From positions 1 through 59,964 of IMG/VR virus record IMGVR_UViG_3300037189_017920: a stretch of 59,964 nucleotides of DNA, one strand, 5' to 3'. Below, one piece after another: positions 50,871 through 59,180 of this stretch (its first letter is position 1; each line of letters begins with the position of its first letter). The notes beneath the pieces are model-generated. The model was not told the origin of the DNA. It searched no databases and saw nothing but the letters and a program-made list of their open reading frames with translations. This DNA comes from a virus. Position numbers and translations under genes: made by a program.

Positions 50871-51818
50871 TTACTTCTTTTTATTGTTGCCCGAACGGTT
50901 GCCGCTGCTGTTACCACTACTCGATCTCGCAGGTGCAGGTGCCGCAGTAGGTCGGTTATTACCACTACTCGATCTCGCAGGTGCAGGTGCCGCAGTAGGT
51001 CGGTTAAACGTTATCTGTGACGTAGTGCTTGATGTTAAATACGACTGCGATTTGTCTTTCGCCTCCTTAGCTTTTTGCTGCGTGGCAGGCACAGTTTTCT
51101 TCGGAGCCACGCCTACCGACCATCCACCTTGTGTGCCGGGCTTAACATTAAATCCCATTTGCTTTAATTCTTTCTTAGTTCCTGAATCCAGAGATTTTGC
51201 AGTGCTAGCAAATTCAGCTATTGTCCCCTTTTTAGCTCCTAAACTTTTCAAGTTTGTCACGTCCTTCATTGTGAAGGACTTTCCTATATTGTATGTAAGT
51301 CCTCCAAATGTTTTATTTGCTGCTTGTTTTGTCGCTCCTTCTTGTTTTAATGTATCTCCTGCCTTTGTCACATACTCAGGTGTTCCAAATACACCCTTAA
51401 GACTTTCTATTAAGCCGCTCGCAAATTCGTCTGGGTTGAACTTAGAGGATTCTTCCTCTGAAGGTTCAAAGGCAGATTCAAAAGCAGACATGTCAAACGT
51501 CGGCACCTCCATCTGAGGCATGAAGCTTTGCGGCATAAAGCTGGACGTTTGCTGTGTCCGCAGTTGATTTATGCTGCCAATCAGCTCATCGATTCCTAAC
51601 TGTTTCCTTAATCCTGCTATGTCCTGACCAAGAAGTGGGGACGTGCCTGGCTTGAATAACTGCGGGTTTTGAGCCTGCGCCGTGGCGCCTTGAGCCTGCG
51701 CTTCGGCAGTACTACCGCCCAACCTTCCGCCGCGTCCCGAGTTTCCCTCAGCAGCTCCGGTCGGAACTTGAGGAAGACCGGTTTGAAATTGACCTGCAAA
51801 ACGGCGGAAACCGGCCAC
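50871..51818 (-). CDS. hypothetical Ala/Gln/Ser-rich protein with tandem C-terminal repeats
   Basis: 315 residues, GTG start. N-terminus basic and Gly-rich, centre with Met/Phe/Gln-rich (SFMPQSFMPQMEVPTFDMSA), then ordered segments (GGLTYNIGKSFTMKDVTNLK). Ends with two copies of NRPTAAPAPARSSSGN, coded by a perfect 48-base tandem repeat, and a basic tail. Virion-like composition inside the replication operon. Not recognised. Confidence 0.5.
   Translation of the reverse strand: MAGFRRFAGQFQTGLPQVPTGAAEGNSGRGGRLGGSTAEAQAQGATAQAQNPQLFKPGTSPLLGQDIAGLRKQLGIDELIGSINQLRTQQTSSFMPQSFMPQMEVPTFDMSAFESAFEPSEEESSKFNPDEFASGLIESLKGVFGTPEYVTKAGDTLKQEGATKQAANKTFGGLTYNIGKSFTMKDVTNLKSLGAKKGTIAEFASTAKSLDSGTKKELKQMGFNVKPGTQGGWSVGVAPKKTVPATQQKAKEAKDKSQSYLTSSTTSQITFNRPTAAPAPARSSSGNNRPTAAPAPARSSSGNSSGNRSGNNKKK
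50911..51006 (-). repeat. perfect 48-base tandem repeat (two copies) inside a gene
   Basis: Units 50911-50958 and 50959-51006 are identical. Each codes on the minus strand for a 16-residue Pro/Ala/Ser unit. Copy number may vary between isolates. In-frame, so gain or loss of a unit keeps the gene open. Confidence 0.9.
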
Positions 51819-51846
51819 GACTACAGACGCACTTGCTTCTTAAATA

Positions 51847-52350
51847 TTAGCTGACTGTGTTTTTATTGTGCTCTATAAAGTAACGCCGTAGTTGATGCCC
51901 CCTTTTTGCAACTAAATCCAGTGTTTTGGTGTATGACGAAGCTTCTTCATATGTCCTGAATACTAAAGCTTTACTTAGTTCAGCACTATAGCTTGCTACT
52001 TTTTTGTCTTTGAGCACAGAGGATACGTAAGTATTCTGCGGGCTTAAAATGACCCAAGCTTCCTTAAATCGTAAGTGGGTAAGCTCGGCCACTTCGAGGT
52101 CTGTATATAAGACATATTTTGGCTTAAGTGTACTAGCCGTTTTGGGCTTAGGCGCATGCTTTACGTTTGCTTTTACTTTGTGGATTTTCTTCTGAGACCT
52201 GGCGTGGTTAGAAGCAGCTAGCGGTGTATCAAATATCTCTGGTAGCAGATAGAACTCATCTGTGCCTAAGATTAACCCTAGGTATTTATCCTTAAACTTA
52301 AGAGTGAAAACTTCTTTGTTCACATCTTTACAAATTTTTATAAGATCCAT
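51847..52350 (-). CDS. hypothetical basic protein
   Basis: 167 residues, starting MDLIKICKDVNKEVFTLKFK. Lys-rich with linker (KVKANVKHAPKPKTASTLKP). No membrane segment or family recognised. Located right of the polymerase gene and on the same strand. Confidence 0.45.
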   Translation of the reverse strand: MDLIKICKDVNKEVFTLKFKDKYLGLILGTDEFYLLPEIFDTPLAASNHARSQKKIHKVKANVKHAPKPKTASTLKPKYVLYTDLEVAELTHLRFKEAWVILSPQNTYVSSVLKDKKVASYSAELSKALVFRTYEEASSYTKTLDLVAKRGHQLRRYFIEHNKNTVS

Positions 52351-52381
52351 TTTTTAGAGAAGGCCTACTATCAAAGTCACT

Positions 52382-54280
52382 CTATTTTGCAGACCAATCG
52401 GCGCCAATGCCGGGTTCCGCTACTAATTTTGTCTTTTTAAACACGGACTCCCCAGCTTGCACCATGATTTCAGCAAGCTTTTCTCCCCACTCCTCTTCTA
52501 ATCCTTTCTTAACTTCTAGCACGCATTCGTCGTGTACCACAGCAACCAATCGCACGTCATCGCTCAGATGTTCTCCTAGATTACCGAGAGCAATCTTGAG
52601 AATATCAGCACCGGTTCCTTGAATCAGGGTGTTTGCCGCCGTGGTCATCTTCGCATCGTCATACGACAGCAGACGTCGACGCCCTAATGCGGTACGGGTG
52701 TAGCACCACCCGTCTTGAACCAGTGCTCCTCTTTGACGATGCCATTCCCGAAGCCTGGGATAACTGCTATGGAATTTCGCGTGAAGTACTTTGCTTTCGG
52801 AAAGGGATAAATGCAGGTCATACGCAGCGGCAGCGTACGTTTTGAACTTACGAAATCCGATGCCAAAAATCATGCCGAAGTTGGCGCCCTTTGCCATCTG
52901 TCTTTGATCTTTTGTGACATTCTCTAGTTCACAATTGTTTATTAGACTTGCTGTAAGCCTGTGAAGATCTACGTCGTTGTTGTAAGCTTCCTGCATTTCT
53001 TTAATGTCTGCTAACTCTGCTAGCAGCCGCAGCTCCATCTGGTTGTAATCTGCGATCACCAGACTATATCCTTCGCTTGCTTTAAAGCACTTCCTAAACT
53101 CCTTTGAACGTGGAATCTGTTGCAAGTTGACTGCAAAAGTCGATTTGGCGTTCTTTTTGGTTTCCTTGGCGGCGCCTGCACACGTGAAGCGCCCGCTGTT
53201 TGCCCCAACTTGATTGTAAAAACTATGAATACGCTGTGTTACTGGGTGTATGTTGTTAATTAATTTTGTTATATGCTCCAGACTTGTTTCTAGTTTTACC
53301 CGCTCTCGGTAAAGCTGGAGGGTAGGGTCGTTGCTGTCAAATTCTGACAACGCTATCTGACTCAAAGTCTTTCGTCCCGTTGTTTCACTTACAGGTACTT
53401 CGATTCCGCACAGTGCGAAAGCACTCGTCACCTGCGAAGTCGAGCCAGGATTAAATTCTTTTTTTGCTTTTTTACCTACCAGAACTTGCCCATCATCACC
53501 GCGTGGCAGCTTCGCAAACTCAGGCAGTCGCTCGTCTAACGCATGAACAAATTCGTTGGTTTTTTCATCAAGGTTTTTCGTTATGGCGTCTCTTAAAGAA
53601 AACAGTTTATCTTTATCGACGTTGAATCCTGTATAGCACATGAGTGCAACCGGACGCACGCATCTTGATTCAATGCTGTAAATACCCAGAAGATCTTCTT
53701 CCTTTAACTCTTTCAATTGGTCTGCCGCAATTGCCGGCAAAATGTCGACGTCAGTTGCCGCGTATTCGATCTGTTCCGCAGTCAGCTCAGGCTGACTCCA
53801 GTCTGTCATTCGCTGCTCTTTACTTATTTCTCGGCCGAGTCTGCGGTTAGCTACCGCTTTTAGACCGCACGAGACGTCATCGAAGTACGGTTTATTCAGC
53901 TTGGGCGAAACCTTACGCTCTTTATAACCTGCACGCAGCACACGCTCTGCAACATATGTGTCAAATATCTTGTTCTTAAAATCAATTCCTAAATAATATA
54001 AAAACTGCAGATCAAAATTTAAATTGTGACCCAGCAACATCGCTCTAGATTCTATGAATTTTTTAAGTGATTGCATATCTGTTATTGCAAATAGATCTAA
54101 AACGTAAACAGTTCTGTCTTGCAAATCTGGCGCGGCATCGCAGATCTGCAGCAGTCTCGGTTTTGCTATCCGAGCCTGGAGCCCCGTGGTCTCAAAGTCC
54201 AAACAAATCTTTGATGTTTCCTTGAGTTCATCAAGAGCTTTTTGCTGCTGAGTGTTTTCTGTGATGTAAGTAACTTGCAT
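52382..54280 (-). CDS. polA: family A DNA polymerase with 3'-5' exonuclease domain
   Basis: 632 residues from ATG at 54280. Exonuclease: DFETTG (28-33), later YAATDVDILPAI with the Tyr/Asp pair. Polymerase: motif A DYNQMELR (411), motif B KGANFGMIFG (464-473), motif C VHDE (582-585). Motif B has Phe at the E. coli F762 position, and Phe instead of the Tyr at the E. coli Y766 position. No 5'-3' exonuclease domain. Phage replicative polymerase. The start was chosen over a longer frame because a strong terminator lies inside that frame. Confidence 0.92.
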   Translation of the reverse strand: MQVTYITENTQQQKALDELKETSKICLDFETTGLQARIAKPRLLQICDAAPDLQDRTVYVLDLFAITDMQSLKKFIESRAMLLGHNLNFDLQFLYYLGIDFKNKIFDTYVAERVLRAGYKERKVSPKLNKPYFDDVSCGLKAVANRRLGREISKEQRMTDWSQPELTAEQIEYAATDVDILPAIAADQLKELKEEDLLGIYSIESRCVRPVALMCYTGFNVDKDKLFSLRDAITKNLDEKTNEFVHALDERLPEFAKLPRGDDGQVLVGKKAKKEFNPGSTSQVTSAFALCGIEVPVSETTGRKTLSQIALSEFDSNDPTLQLYRERVKLETSLEHITKLINNIHPVTQRIHSFYNQVGANSGRFTCAGAAKETKKNAKSTFAVNLQQIPRSKEFRKCFKASEGYSLVIADYNQMELRLLAELADIKEMQEAYNNDVDLHRLTASLINNCELENVTKDQRQMAKGANFGMIFGIGFRKFKTYAAAAYDLHLSLSESKVLHAKFHSSYPRLREWHRQRGALVQDGWCYTRTALGRRRLLSYDDAKMTTAANTLIQGTGADILKIALGNLGEHLSDDVRLVAVVHDECVLEVKKGLEEEWGEKLAEIMVQAGESVFKKTKLVAEPGIGADWSAK

Positions 54281-54292
54281 TCTATTTGAGGG

Positions 54293-54318
54293 AAAAAAAG
54301 TCCCCGGAGACCGGGGAC
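54293..54318 (-). terminator. strong terminator on the minus strand
   Basis: GTCCCCGG (54300-54307) pairs with CCGGGGAC (54311-54318) around a three-base loop, with seven T following on the minus strand (plus-strand A run 54293-54299). It sits between the polymerase start and the preceding gene, so the polymerase needs its own promoter or antitermination. Confidence 0.93.
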
Positions 54319-54347
54319 AGAGCTGATCGTTTGTTGCTTCGTCGACT

Positions 54348-55142
54348 TTACTGCACGCGCAACTTGTAGAAATTGAAGATGTAATCTTCGCAGTCAGCCC
54401 AGAGTTCATACACGGCTTTACCCTTGTCAGTTGCTTTCAGTTTGTAGAAGAGGCGACTGAGAGTTTGGGCCTGCAACGCATTCTTAGCGTTCGGACTCGA
54501 GGTTGAGACGGAATTCTTAGTTACGACCAAACCATGCTTCTTACAAAAAATCAATCCGTCTCGCAACCCGATATACAACGGCGAAACATGGAAAGTTTTA
54601 CGTCTCTCTACTCCGTTTGCAAAATCTAAAGCAGCCAGCCCGCCGGTCCCATCTTCTTCGAAACCTTTAAACAGCACGGAAGTAGCCGGCATTCCCTTGC
54701 AACCCCAACAGTAATTTGCATAGTCGGTCGCAATTTGCCGCAGCGTGGTTAACTCCGACGACTCTCCGCAAACACTGTGAATGATTAAAGCCGCTCCGAC
54801 CGACCAGTATGCCTGAGTGCGATTTAGTTTATCAATTACCTTTTCTACAGTTAGTTGCTCAGAAAGTTTGTTTAGTGGCGTTAGTACGTCCAGTGTAGTC
54901 TTAACGCTTGCTTGCTTTTCGCTGCCGGTTTTAGCGACGGAGATTCGCCAAGCTAAATTGGCCAACTCAGGCTGTTTTTTCTCTACCGCCAGCTCAAACA
55001 GAAATTTGCTGCTGACTTTACGCAGATCGACGAGAGACGCCAAGTCAAGTGTTACCTCGTCATTTCCGGCCATTGCGCCCAGCAAGGCATACGCCTCTTT
55101 CTTTTCGATTGGCGTGCCGTTGAGTTGAAACTGCAGATCCAT
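54348..55142 (-). CDS. hypothetical protein upstream of the polymerase
   Basis: 264 residues from ATG at 55142 (MDLQFQLNGTPIEKKEAYAL). Helical, with Cys-rich spots (WGCKGMPATSVLFKGFEEDG) and basic C-terminus (YKLKATDKGKAVYELWADCE). Followed by the strong terminator. Not recognised; the same operon as the replication genes. Confidence 0.5.
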   Translation of the reverse strand: MDLQFQLNGTPIEKKEAYALLGAMAGNDEVTLDLASLVDLRKVSSKFLFELAVEKKQPELANLAWRISVAKTGSEKQASVKTTLDVLTPLNKLSEQLTVEKVIDKLNRTQAYWSVGAALIIHSVCGESSELTTLRQIATDYANYCWGCKGMPATSVLFKGFEEDGTGGLAALDFANGVERRKTFHVSPLYIGLRDGLIFCKKHGLVVTKNSVSTSSPNAKNALQAQTLSRLFYKLKATDKGKAVYELWADCEDYIFNFYKLRVQ

Positions 55143-55232
55143 TTCCACGAACAAGTAAGGTGGATGAACAAGGGGATAGTAAAGAAACGAGACTAGGTAA
55201 GCAAGCGGTTTAATACTGTTTTAAGATTCCTC

Positions 55233-55634
55233 TCAATGATGCCCGTCCCGCCGCCAGTGCAGGTCACCACATTTCATTAATATATCTTCCACAACATTAT
55301 CTGCTACGTCATTCATGACTTGATCCCATCGGATCGTTCCCCTCAACGTACTCAGAGAGTAAACTCCCAGATACTTAAACAGGTATTCTTCAAGTGTCAG
55401 GCACAGTTCTTCGATTCGTTTGTTGTCTGTTTTAACGATTGAAAAAATTCTTTTCTCTGCTAGGTACTTCAGGTGGCATGACGAAAGCATGAAATCTGTT
55501 AAACCAGGCGGTAGAGGCATATCCATGTACTCGCAGCACAGAATTCCACCCACCCAACGCCGCAGAGTGATGGAGTCTTTCGGCGTGTGGCAGTATTTAA
55601 CTGCAAGTTCTCTAATTACTTCTGCTTGCTTCAA
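55233..55634 (-). CDS. hypothetical protein
   Basis: 133 residues, starting MKQAEVIRELAVKYCHTPKD. Ser/Leu-rich helices and a C-terminal His-rich end. Four-base overlap with the next gene upstream. Not recognised. Confidence 0.45.
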   Translation of the reverse strand: MKQAEVIRELAVKYCHTPKDSITLRRWVGGILCCEYMDMPLPPGLTDFMLSSCHLKYLAEKRIFSIVKTDNKRIEELCLTLEEYLFKYLGVYSLSTLRGTIRWDQVMNDVADNVVEDILMKCGDLHWRRDGHH

Positions 55635-55858
55635 GTCGTTTCCTCCCCTAAGAAAAACTTTCTCGCGTTTTCAGAAGTTATTTCTGTCCACTTTGGTTTA
55701 CCCCCTATTTGTCCGTTACATATATATGTACGCTGTGTGGTTGGGTTGTACCAAAGACTACCTAACCTAGTAGTTGCACCCTTCGGCGTAATATCCCCAC
55801 CTTTTTCATAGTCTTCCTTTATTCGTTTGATTTCGTCAAACGGGTCGCTTGTCTGCAT
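55631..55858 (-). CDS. small protein, LWYNPTTQRTY type
   Basis: 75 residues, starting MQTSDPFDEIKRIKEDYEKG. The segment RLGSLWYNPTTQRTYICNG resembles the small beta modules of fibre proteins (WYNPTTxxxYxxxG), unusual for a replication operon. Four-base overlap downstream. Perhaps a domain reused from a fibre; low certainty. Confidence 0.45.
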   Translation of the reverse strand: MQTSDPFDEIKRIKEDYEKGGDITPKGATTRLGSLWYNPTTQRTYICNGQIGGKPKWTEITSENARKFFLGEETT

Positions 55859-55861
55859 GAT

Positions 55862-57412
55862 CTACCGAACACAACGTTGAATGACGTCGATCGTATTATC
55901 GAGACTGTACAACGAAACTGCGTAGACCTCGTCACTAAATTTATGACATGTGTCAGAGACCTCTGACTCGACACAGACGGTACTCCATTGAGTTCCAGTC
56001 GCTTGCTTAAACGCGTTCAGACGCTTTACTACCGAATCGTTGACGTCGGCGTGCCCGTCGGTGATCATCAGAACGTCGGTGCGGTCGTCGAAACAGCCCT
56101 TATCCGCGGCGTGGGCCAGGACGGCATTGAAGCTGGTTCCTCCTCCCAGAGTCCACTCCGCCATGAAATCGAGCACGTCCCTTCGCGCCGTTGTTTTTGA
56201 ATCAATCTTCAAGCTTTGATCGATTCTGGTGTCGAAGAGATTTATGTAAACTGTTCTATTTTCTTTCAAAGCGCTTTCTGCGACTACAAGTGCAATAGCT
56301 TTGCTCCACAGTTCTTTTTCGCCGCTCATCGAGCCTGATACGTCAACGTACATAACCACGGGGCCTTTGCCGAGATTTTTACAGGCTGCGTCGTAGTTTT
56401 TCGTTAGCAGAGTTTTGTGAGAGTACTTGAGTGCAAACAGCGCTTTACCTTTGTCTGTGCCAGCCAGTGCAAGCTCCGCTGGAAACGCACGCGTCAGGTT
56501 GTCGCTGAACTCCGCGCCAACAACAGCTTCGTACGAAGCCTTCGATTTTTTAGCTCGTTTCCGTTCATTCCAGATCTGACGGAGCGCTCCCAGCTTCTTC
56601 GCCAGTTCTTTCAGTTTCTTATTGTTTTCTAATCGGCGCGCCAGTTCCTGCTTTTCCTTTAAATCCATCGTTCGCGAACCTTGCCCAGGCAACACGCCGC
56701 ACAGCGTGGATAAGGCATCGTTCTTTTGCTGACTCTCTTTGAGCACCTCGTCAACAATGTCGTTCGTGTGCGCTTTTAGCGTATTCATAGCAGCTTGAAC
56801 TGCTTCATTAATTTTTTGATTGATTTGCTTACCTTGGCTGCGTGCTTTGCCTGCAGCAGTCCTATCATCATCTTCCAAAGCTTTCTTGCACTGTTCACGC
56901 AGTTTATTAAGCTCCTCGCTAGCTCCCGTTAACAGTTTTACGTCGAAAGTCATCGTGTGAATGGCTTCCTCAATCGCTTCTGAAAGTTTATTTAAAATGC
57001 TGATCGCGTTATTACCGCTGTTAAATTGCTCACCTACGCAGTGCTGCAGCAGAGTCGGCCACGCTGCTGTATTGCTTAGATCAGCCATGATCGCATGCCA
57101 AATTGCGTCTTCAGGTTTGTAGCCTTCAGGCATTGCGGCCGCGTCACCGTCACAAACTTTTCGGAAGTACTCTTCGTACGCATCCTCGGTTACAAGCCAC
57201 GTAACGTTATCAGCGTTGTAAAGACGATCGAACAGTTCCTTACCGAATCGTGAGAGTTGTCGAATGTTGTAATGATCGATTAGATAATTTACAGAAGGCC
57301 GTGCACTCCGAACGAAATCTTCCCACAAAAAATCAGCAAGTGCCGAGCACGCAAGCGTGAGCGGTTTGTTGTCTACTAGACGTACAAATTCAGTTTGCGT
57401 TGCAGTGTTCAT
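55862..57412 (-). CDS. VWA-domain protein, partner of MoxR ATPase
   Basis: 516 residues. Helical N-terminal half with charged segments, then a von Willebrand A domain: MYVDVSGSMSGEKELW (MIDAS DxSGS near 354), later TLGGGTSFN and VLMITDGHADVN, the other MIDAS positions. Long N-terminus plus C-terminal VWA is the layout of ViaA/CoxE/CobT-type partners of MoxR ATPases. The ATPase gene lies 330 bases away with one small gene between. Function unknown; client remodelling is the likely theme. Confidence 0.82.
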   Translation of the reverse strand: MNTATQTEFVRLVDNKPLTLACSALADFLWEDFVRSARPSVNYLIDHYNIRQLSRFGKELFDRLYNADNVTWLVTEDAYEEYFRKVCDGDAAAMPEGYKPEDAIWHAIMADLSNTAAWPTLLQHCVGEQFNSGNNAISILNKLSEAIEEAIHTMTFDVKLLTGASEELNKLREQCKKALEDDDRTAAGKARSQGKQINQKINEAVQAAMNTLKAHTNDIVDEVLKESQQKNDALSTLCGVLPGQGSRTMDLKEKQELARRLENNKKLKELAKKLGALRQIWNERKRAKKSKASYEAVVGAEFSDNLTRAFPAELALAGTDKGKALFALKYSHKTLLTKNYDAACKNLGKGPVVMYVDVSGSMSGEKELWSKAIALVVAESALKENRTVYINLFDTRIDQSLKIDSKTTARRDVLDFMAEWTLGGGTSFNAVLAHAADKGCFDDRTDVLMITDGHADVNDSVVKRLNAFKQATGTQWSTVCVESEVSDTCHKFSDEVYAVSLYSLDNTIDVIQRCVR

Positions 57413-57437
57413 GATGATCGTTAGGAAGGAGAGCTAG

Positions 57438-57734
57438 TTAGTCCTGTTTTTTAGACTCGACGAACAGGCTGCACTCACTGGCGAATCGTGAGTTCAGACC
57501 TGCTTCGGGGAAATCGAAGGCGCAGGCGTCGTTTTCCCAGTGCGCACATGAACGGCACATCTTCGTTTGAGGTCTCCACCGTGGAATGGACGGCGCAACC
57601 TTCGCGTAGACCTTGCCCAGGCGCACTTGATTTATGCACTGGCGAGAAACTTTTAACTCTGTCGCCAAGGAGACAGCTGAATCCGTCGATGTAAGAATGT
57701 ACACGACATCTGATGGTTTTAATTTGTGGCGCAT
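57438..57734 (-). CDS. HTH protein with Cys-rich C-terminus
   Basis: 98 residues from ATG at 57734 (MRHKLKPSDVVYILTSTDSA). VSRQCINQVRLGKVY is an HTH found in homing-endonuclease-associated and regulator proteins. CRSCAHW...CAF...ECSLF suggests a zinc site. It sits between the MoxR and VWA genes on the same strand, so it could regulate or assist that pair. Confidence 0.55.
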   Translation of the reverse strand: MRHKLKPSDVVYILTSTDSAVSLATELKVSRQCINQVRLGKVYAKVAPSIPRWRPQTKMCRSCAHWENDACAFDFPEAGLNSRFASECSLFVESKKQD

Positions 57735-57742
57735 GCTTGACT

Positions 57743-58933
57743 TTATTCGCGACTGAAGTCGTTAATTGCTCGGGCAAGAGTATCGCAGTTGCCTTGCAAA
57801 CTTTGCACCAACTTAACGCCAGAGCCCCGCGTGGTTGCACTCATGCGAAGTTTAGAGCCGTCAAGAATCTCAGAAACTTTTTCCTTAACGGTAGACATAT
57901 CTTTGTGATACTTACGTAGCAGCATTACGAAATCATTCAGTTCGTTTAGGTTCTTGTTCTTAGCTCTATGTGCGCTTGCTGCGTACTCTGCCATGATCCC
58001 AGCTGCCGCCCGTTTAGCGTCGCCGAATACTTTCTCTGCGGTAGGTATTTCCTGTTCGATAACCTCCCGAATAATCTCTTTATCTTCAGGAGTTTGATAA
58101 ACGATGTGAATGAGACTGTTGTGCATGTGCTCTGGATATAGTTCGTCGTCTCCTTGTACGACAGCCCACGCTCGGAGGAACTTAAGGATTTGAATACGGC
58201 GACGATCGCTGATCGTGATCGCCCGCTGCTCAAGCATTTCCCAGATTGAGCTAAATTTATCCAGAAAATCGTCTGATACGCTGACCTCACTCGCTGCCTC
58301 CTGGAGGGCCGTCAGCTCGTCTAGTGTCAGGTGCTCGCCTACCGCAGGCCTCTTCTTCAGTCCGAGGCCCCATTGATCGAGCTGCCGTTTGGAGACCGGT
58401 TTACGCAACAGATCAACCGTGGGGCGGAACAGGAAACGATCAGCGAAAGCCTGCAAAGATTCTTCGTCAGGCCAACTGTTTGTTGCGGCAACAATCGACT
58501 GAATTGGTGTCTTGATGTTTTCTTTGCCGTTGTTGAACGTGCGTTCGTTAAGCAGCGTCAGAAGAGAGTTCAAGATTGCCGAGCTTCCCCGGAATAGTTC
58601 GTCTGTGAACGCGATGTGCGCATCAGATAGATATCCTGTGACGTCGCGTTCGTACTCATCTTGCAAAAGCTTTGTCACCGCTACCGGGCCAAAGATTTCG
58701 GACGGGTCGGATGTTGGGGTCAACAAGTATCCGAAGTATCGAGCATCTTTGATACCGTTACACATGGCGCGCACCAGTTCGGATTTACCGGTGCCGGGCA
58801 CACCTAGCAAGAATGCGTTCTGCTTGCTGAGCAGCGTGGCCAACAAACCGTCGACGATATGCTCGCGTTCAAGGTATGCACTGTTAAGCGCACCACGAAA
58901 GTTCTGCAGTTTGACGAAAAGAGAGGTTTCCAT
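57743..58933 (-). CDS. MoxR-family AAA+ ATPase
   Basis: 396 residues. Walker A GVPGTGKS at 44-51, Walker B IAFTDELFRG near 107, a sensor-like IVAATNSWPDEESL, and the RFLFRP segment after it. MoxR proteins remodel other proteins, generally with a VWA protein coded nearby, as here. RavA-ViaA, CbbQ-CbbO and NorQ-NorD are known pairs; the CobS-type ring is close too. The helical C-terminal extension fits. Client in this phage unknown; ATV, an archaeal virus, has MoxR and VWA in its tail development. Confidence 0.88.
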   Translation of the reverse strand: METSLFVKLQNFRGALNSAYLEREHIVDGLLATLLSKQNAFLLGVPGTGKSELVRAMCNGIKDARYFGYLLTPTSDPSEIFGPVAVTKLLQDEYERDVTGYLSDAHIAFTDELFRGSSAILNSLLTLLNERTFNNGKENIKTPIQSIVAATNSWPDEESLQAFADRFLFRPTVDLLRKPVSKRQLDQWGLGLKKRPAVGEHLTLDELTALQEAASEVSVSDDFLDKFSSIWEMLEQRAITISDRRRIQILKFLRAWAVVQGDDELYPEHMHNSLIHIVYQTPEDKEIIREVIEQEIPTAEKVFGDAKRAAAGIMAEYAASAHRAKNKNLNELNDFVMLLRKYHKDMSTVKEKVSEILDGSKLRMSATTRGSGVKLVQSLQGNCDTLARAINDFSRE

Positions 58934-58963
58934 GTTTGTGTTTGTTAAGTGAATTTGACGGCT

Positions 58964-59179
58964 TCAGCTGCCTGAGCAAACAGGTTTAGGCAAGGGGAAC
59001 GGGATGGATGCCTCAGCTATCCAGCAACGTTGTTTCATGGTTTCTCTCGCCGTAGAGAGAGCCCGCCATGCCCGATCTGATGTCACGAAGAAACAAGCTT
59101 CCGCAGGGTCGTCTGTAAAAGAATTGAGATCCTTGATGTAACCGCTTGCGCAGCAGAGCACAGAGACACGTCGTTGCAT
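58964..59179 (-). CDS. hypothetical small protein
   Basis: 71 residues, starting MQRRVSVLCCASGYIKDLNS. Cys-rich and basic. Tight to the next gene (two bases). Not recognised. Confidence 0.4.
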   Translation of the reverse strand: MQRRVSVLCCASGYIKDLNSFTDDPAEACFFVTSDRAWRALSTARETMKQRCWIAEASIPFPLPKPVCSGS

Positions 59180-59180
59180 C

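Noticed and set aside
50911-51006. A CRISPR array
   Set aside because: Only two adjacent copies without spacers, in frame in a gene.
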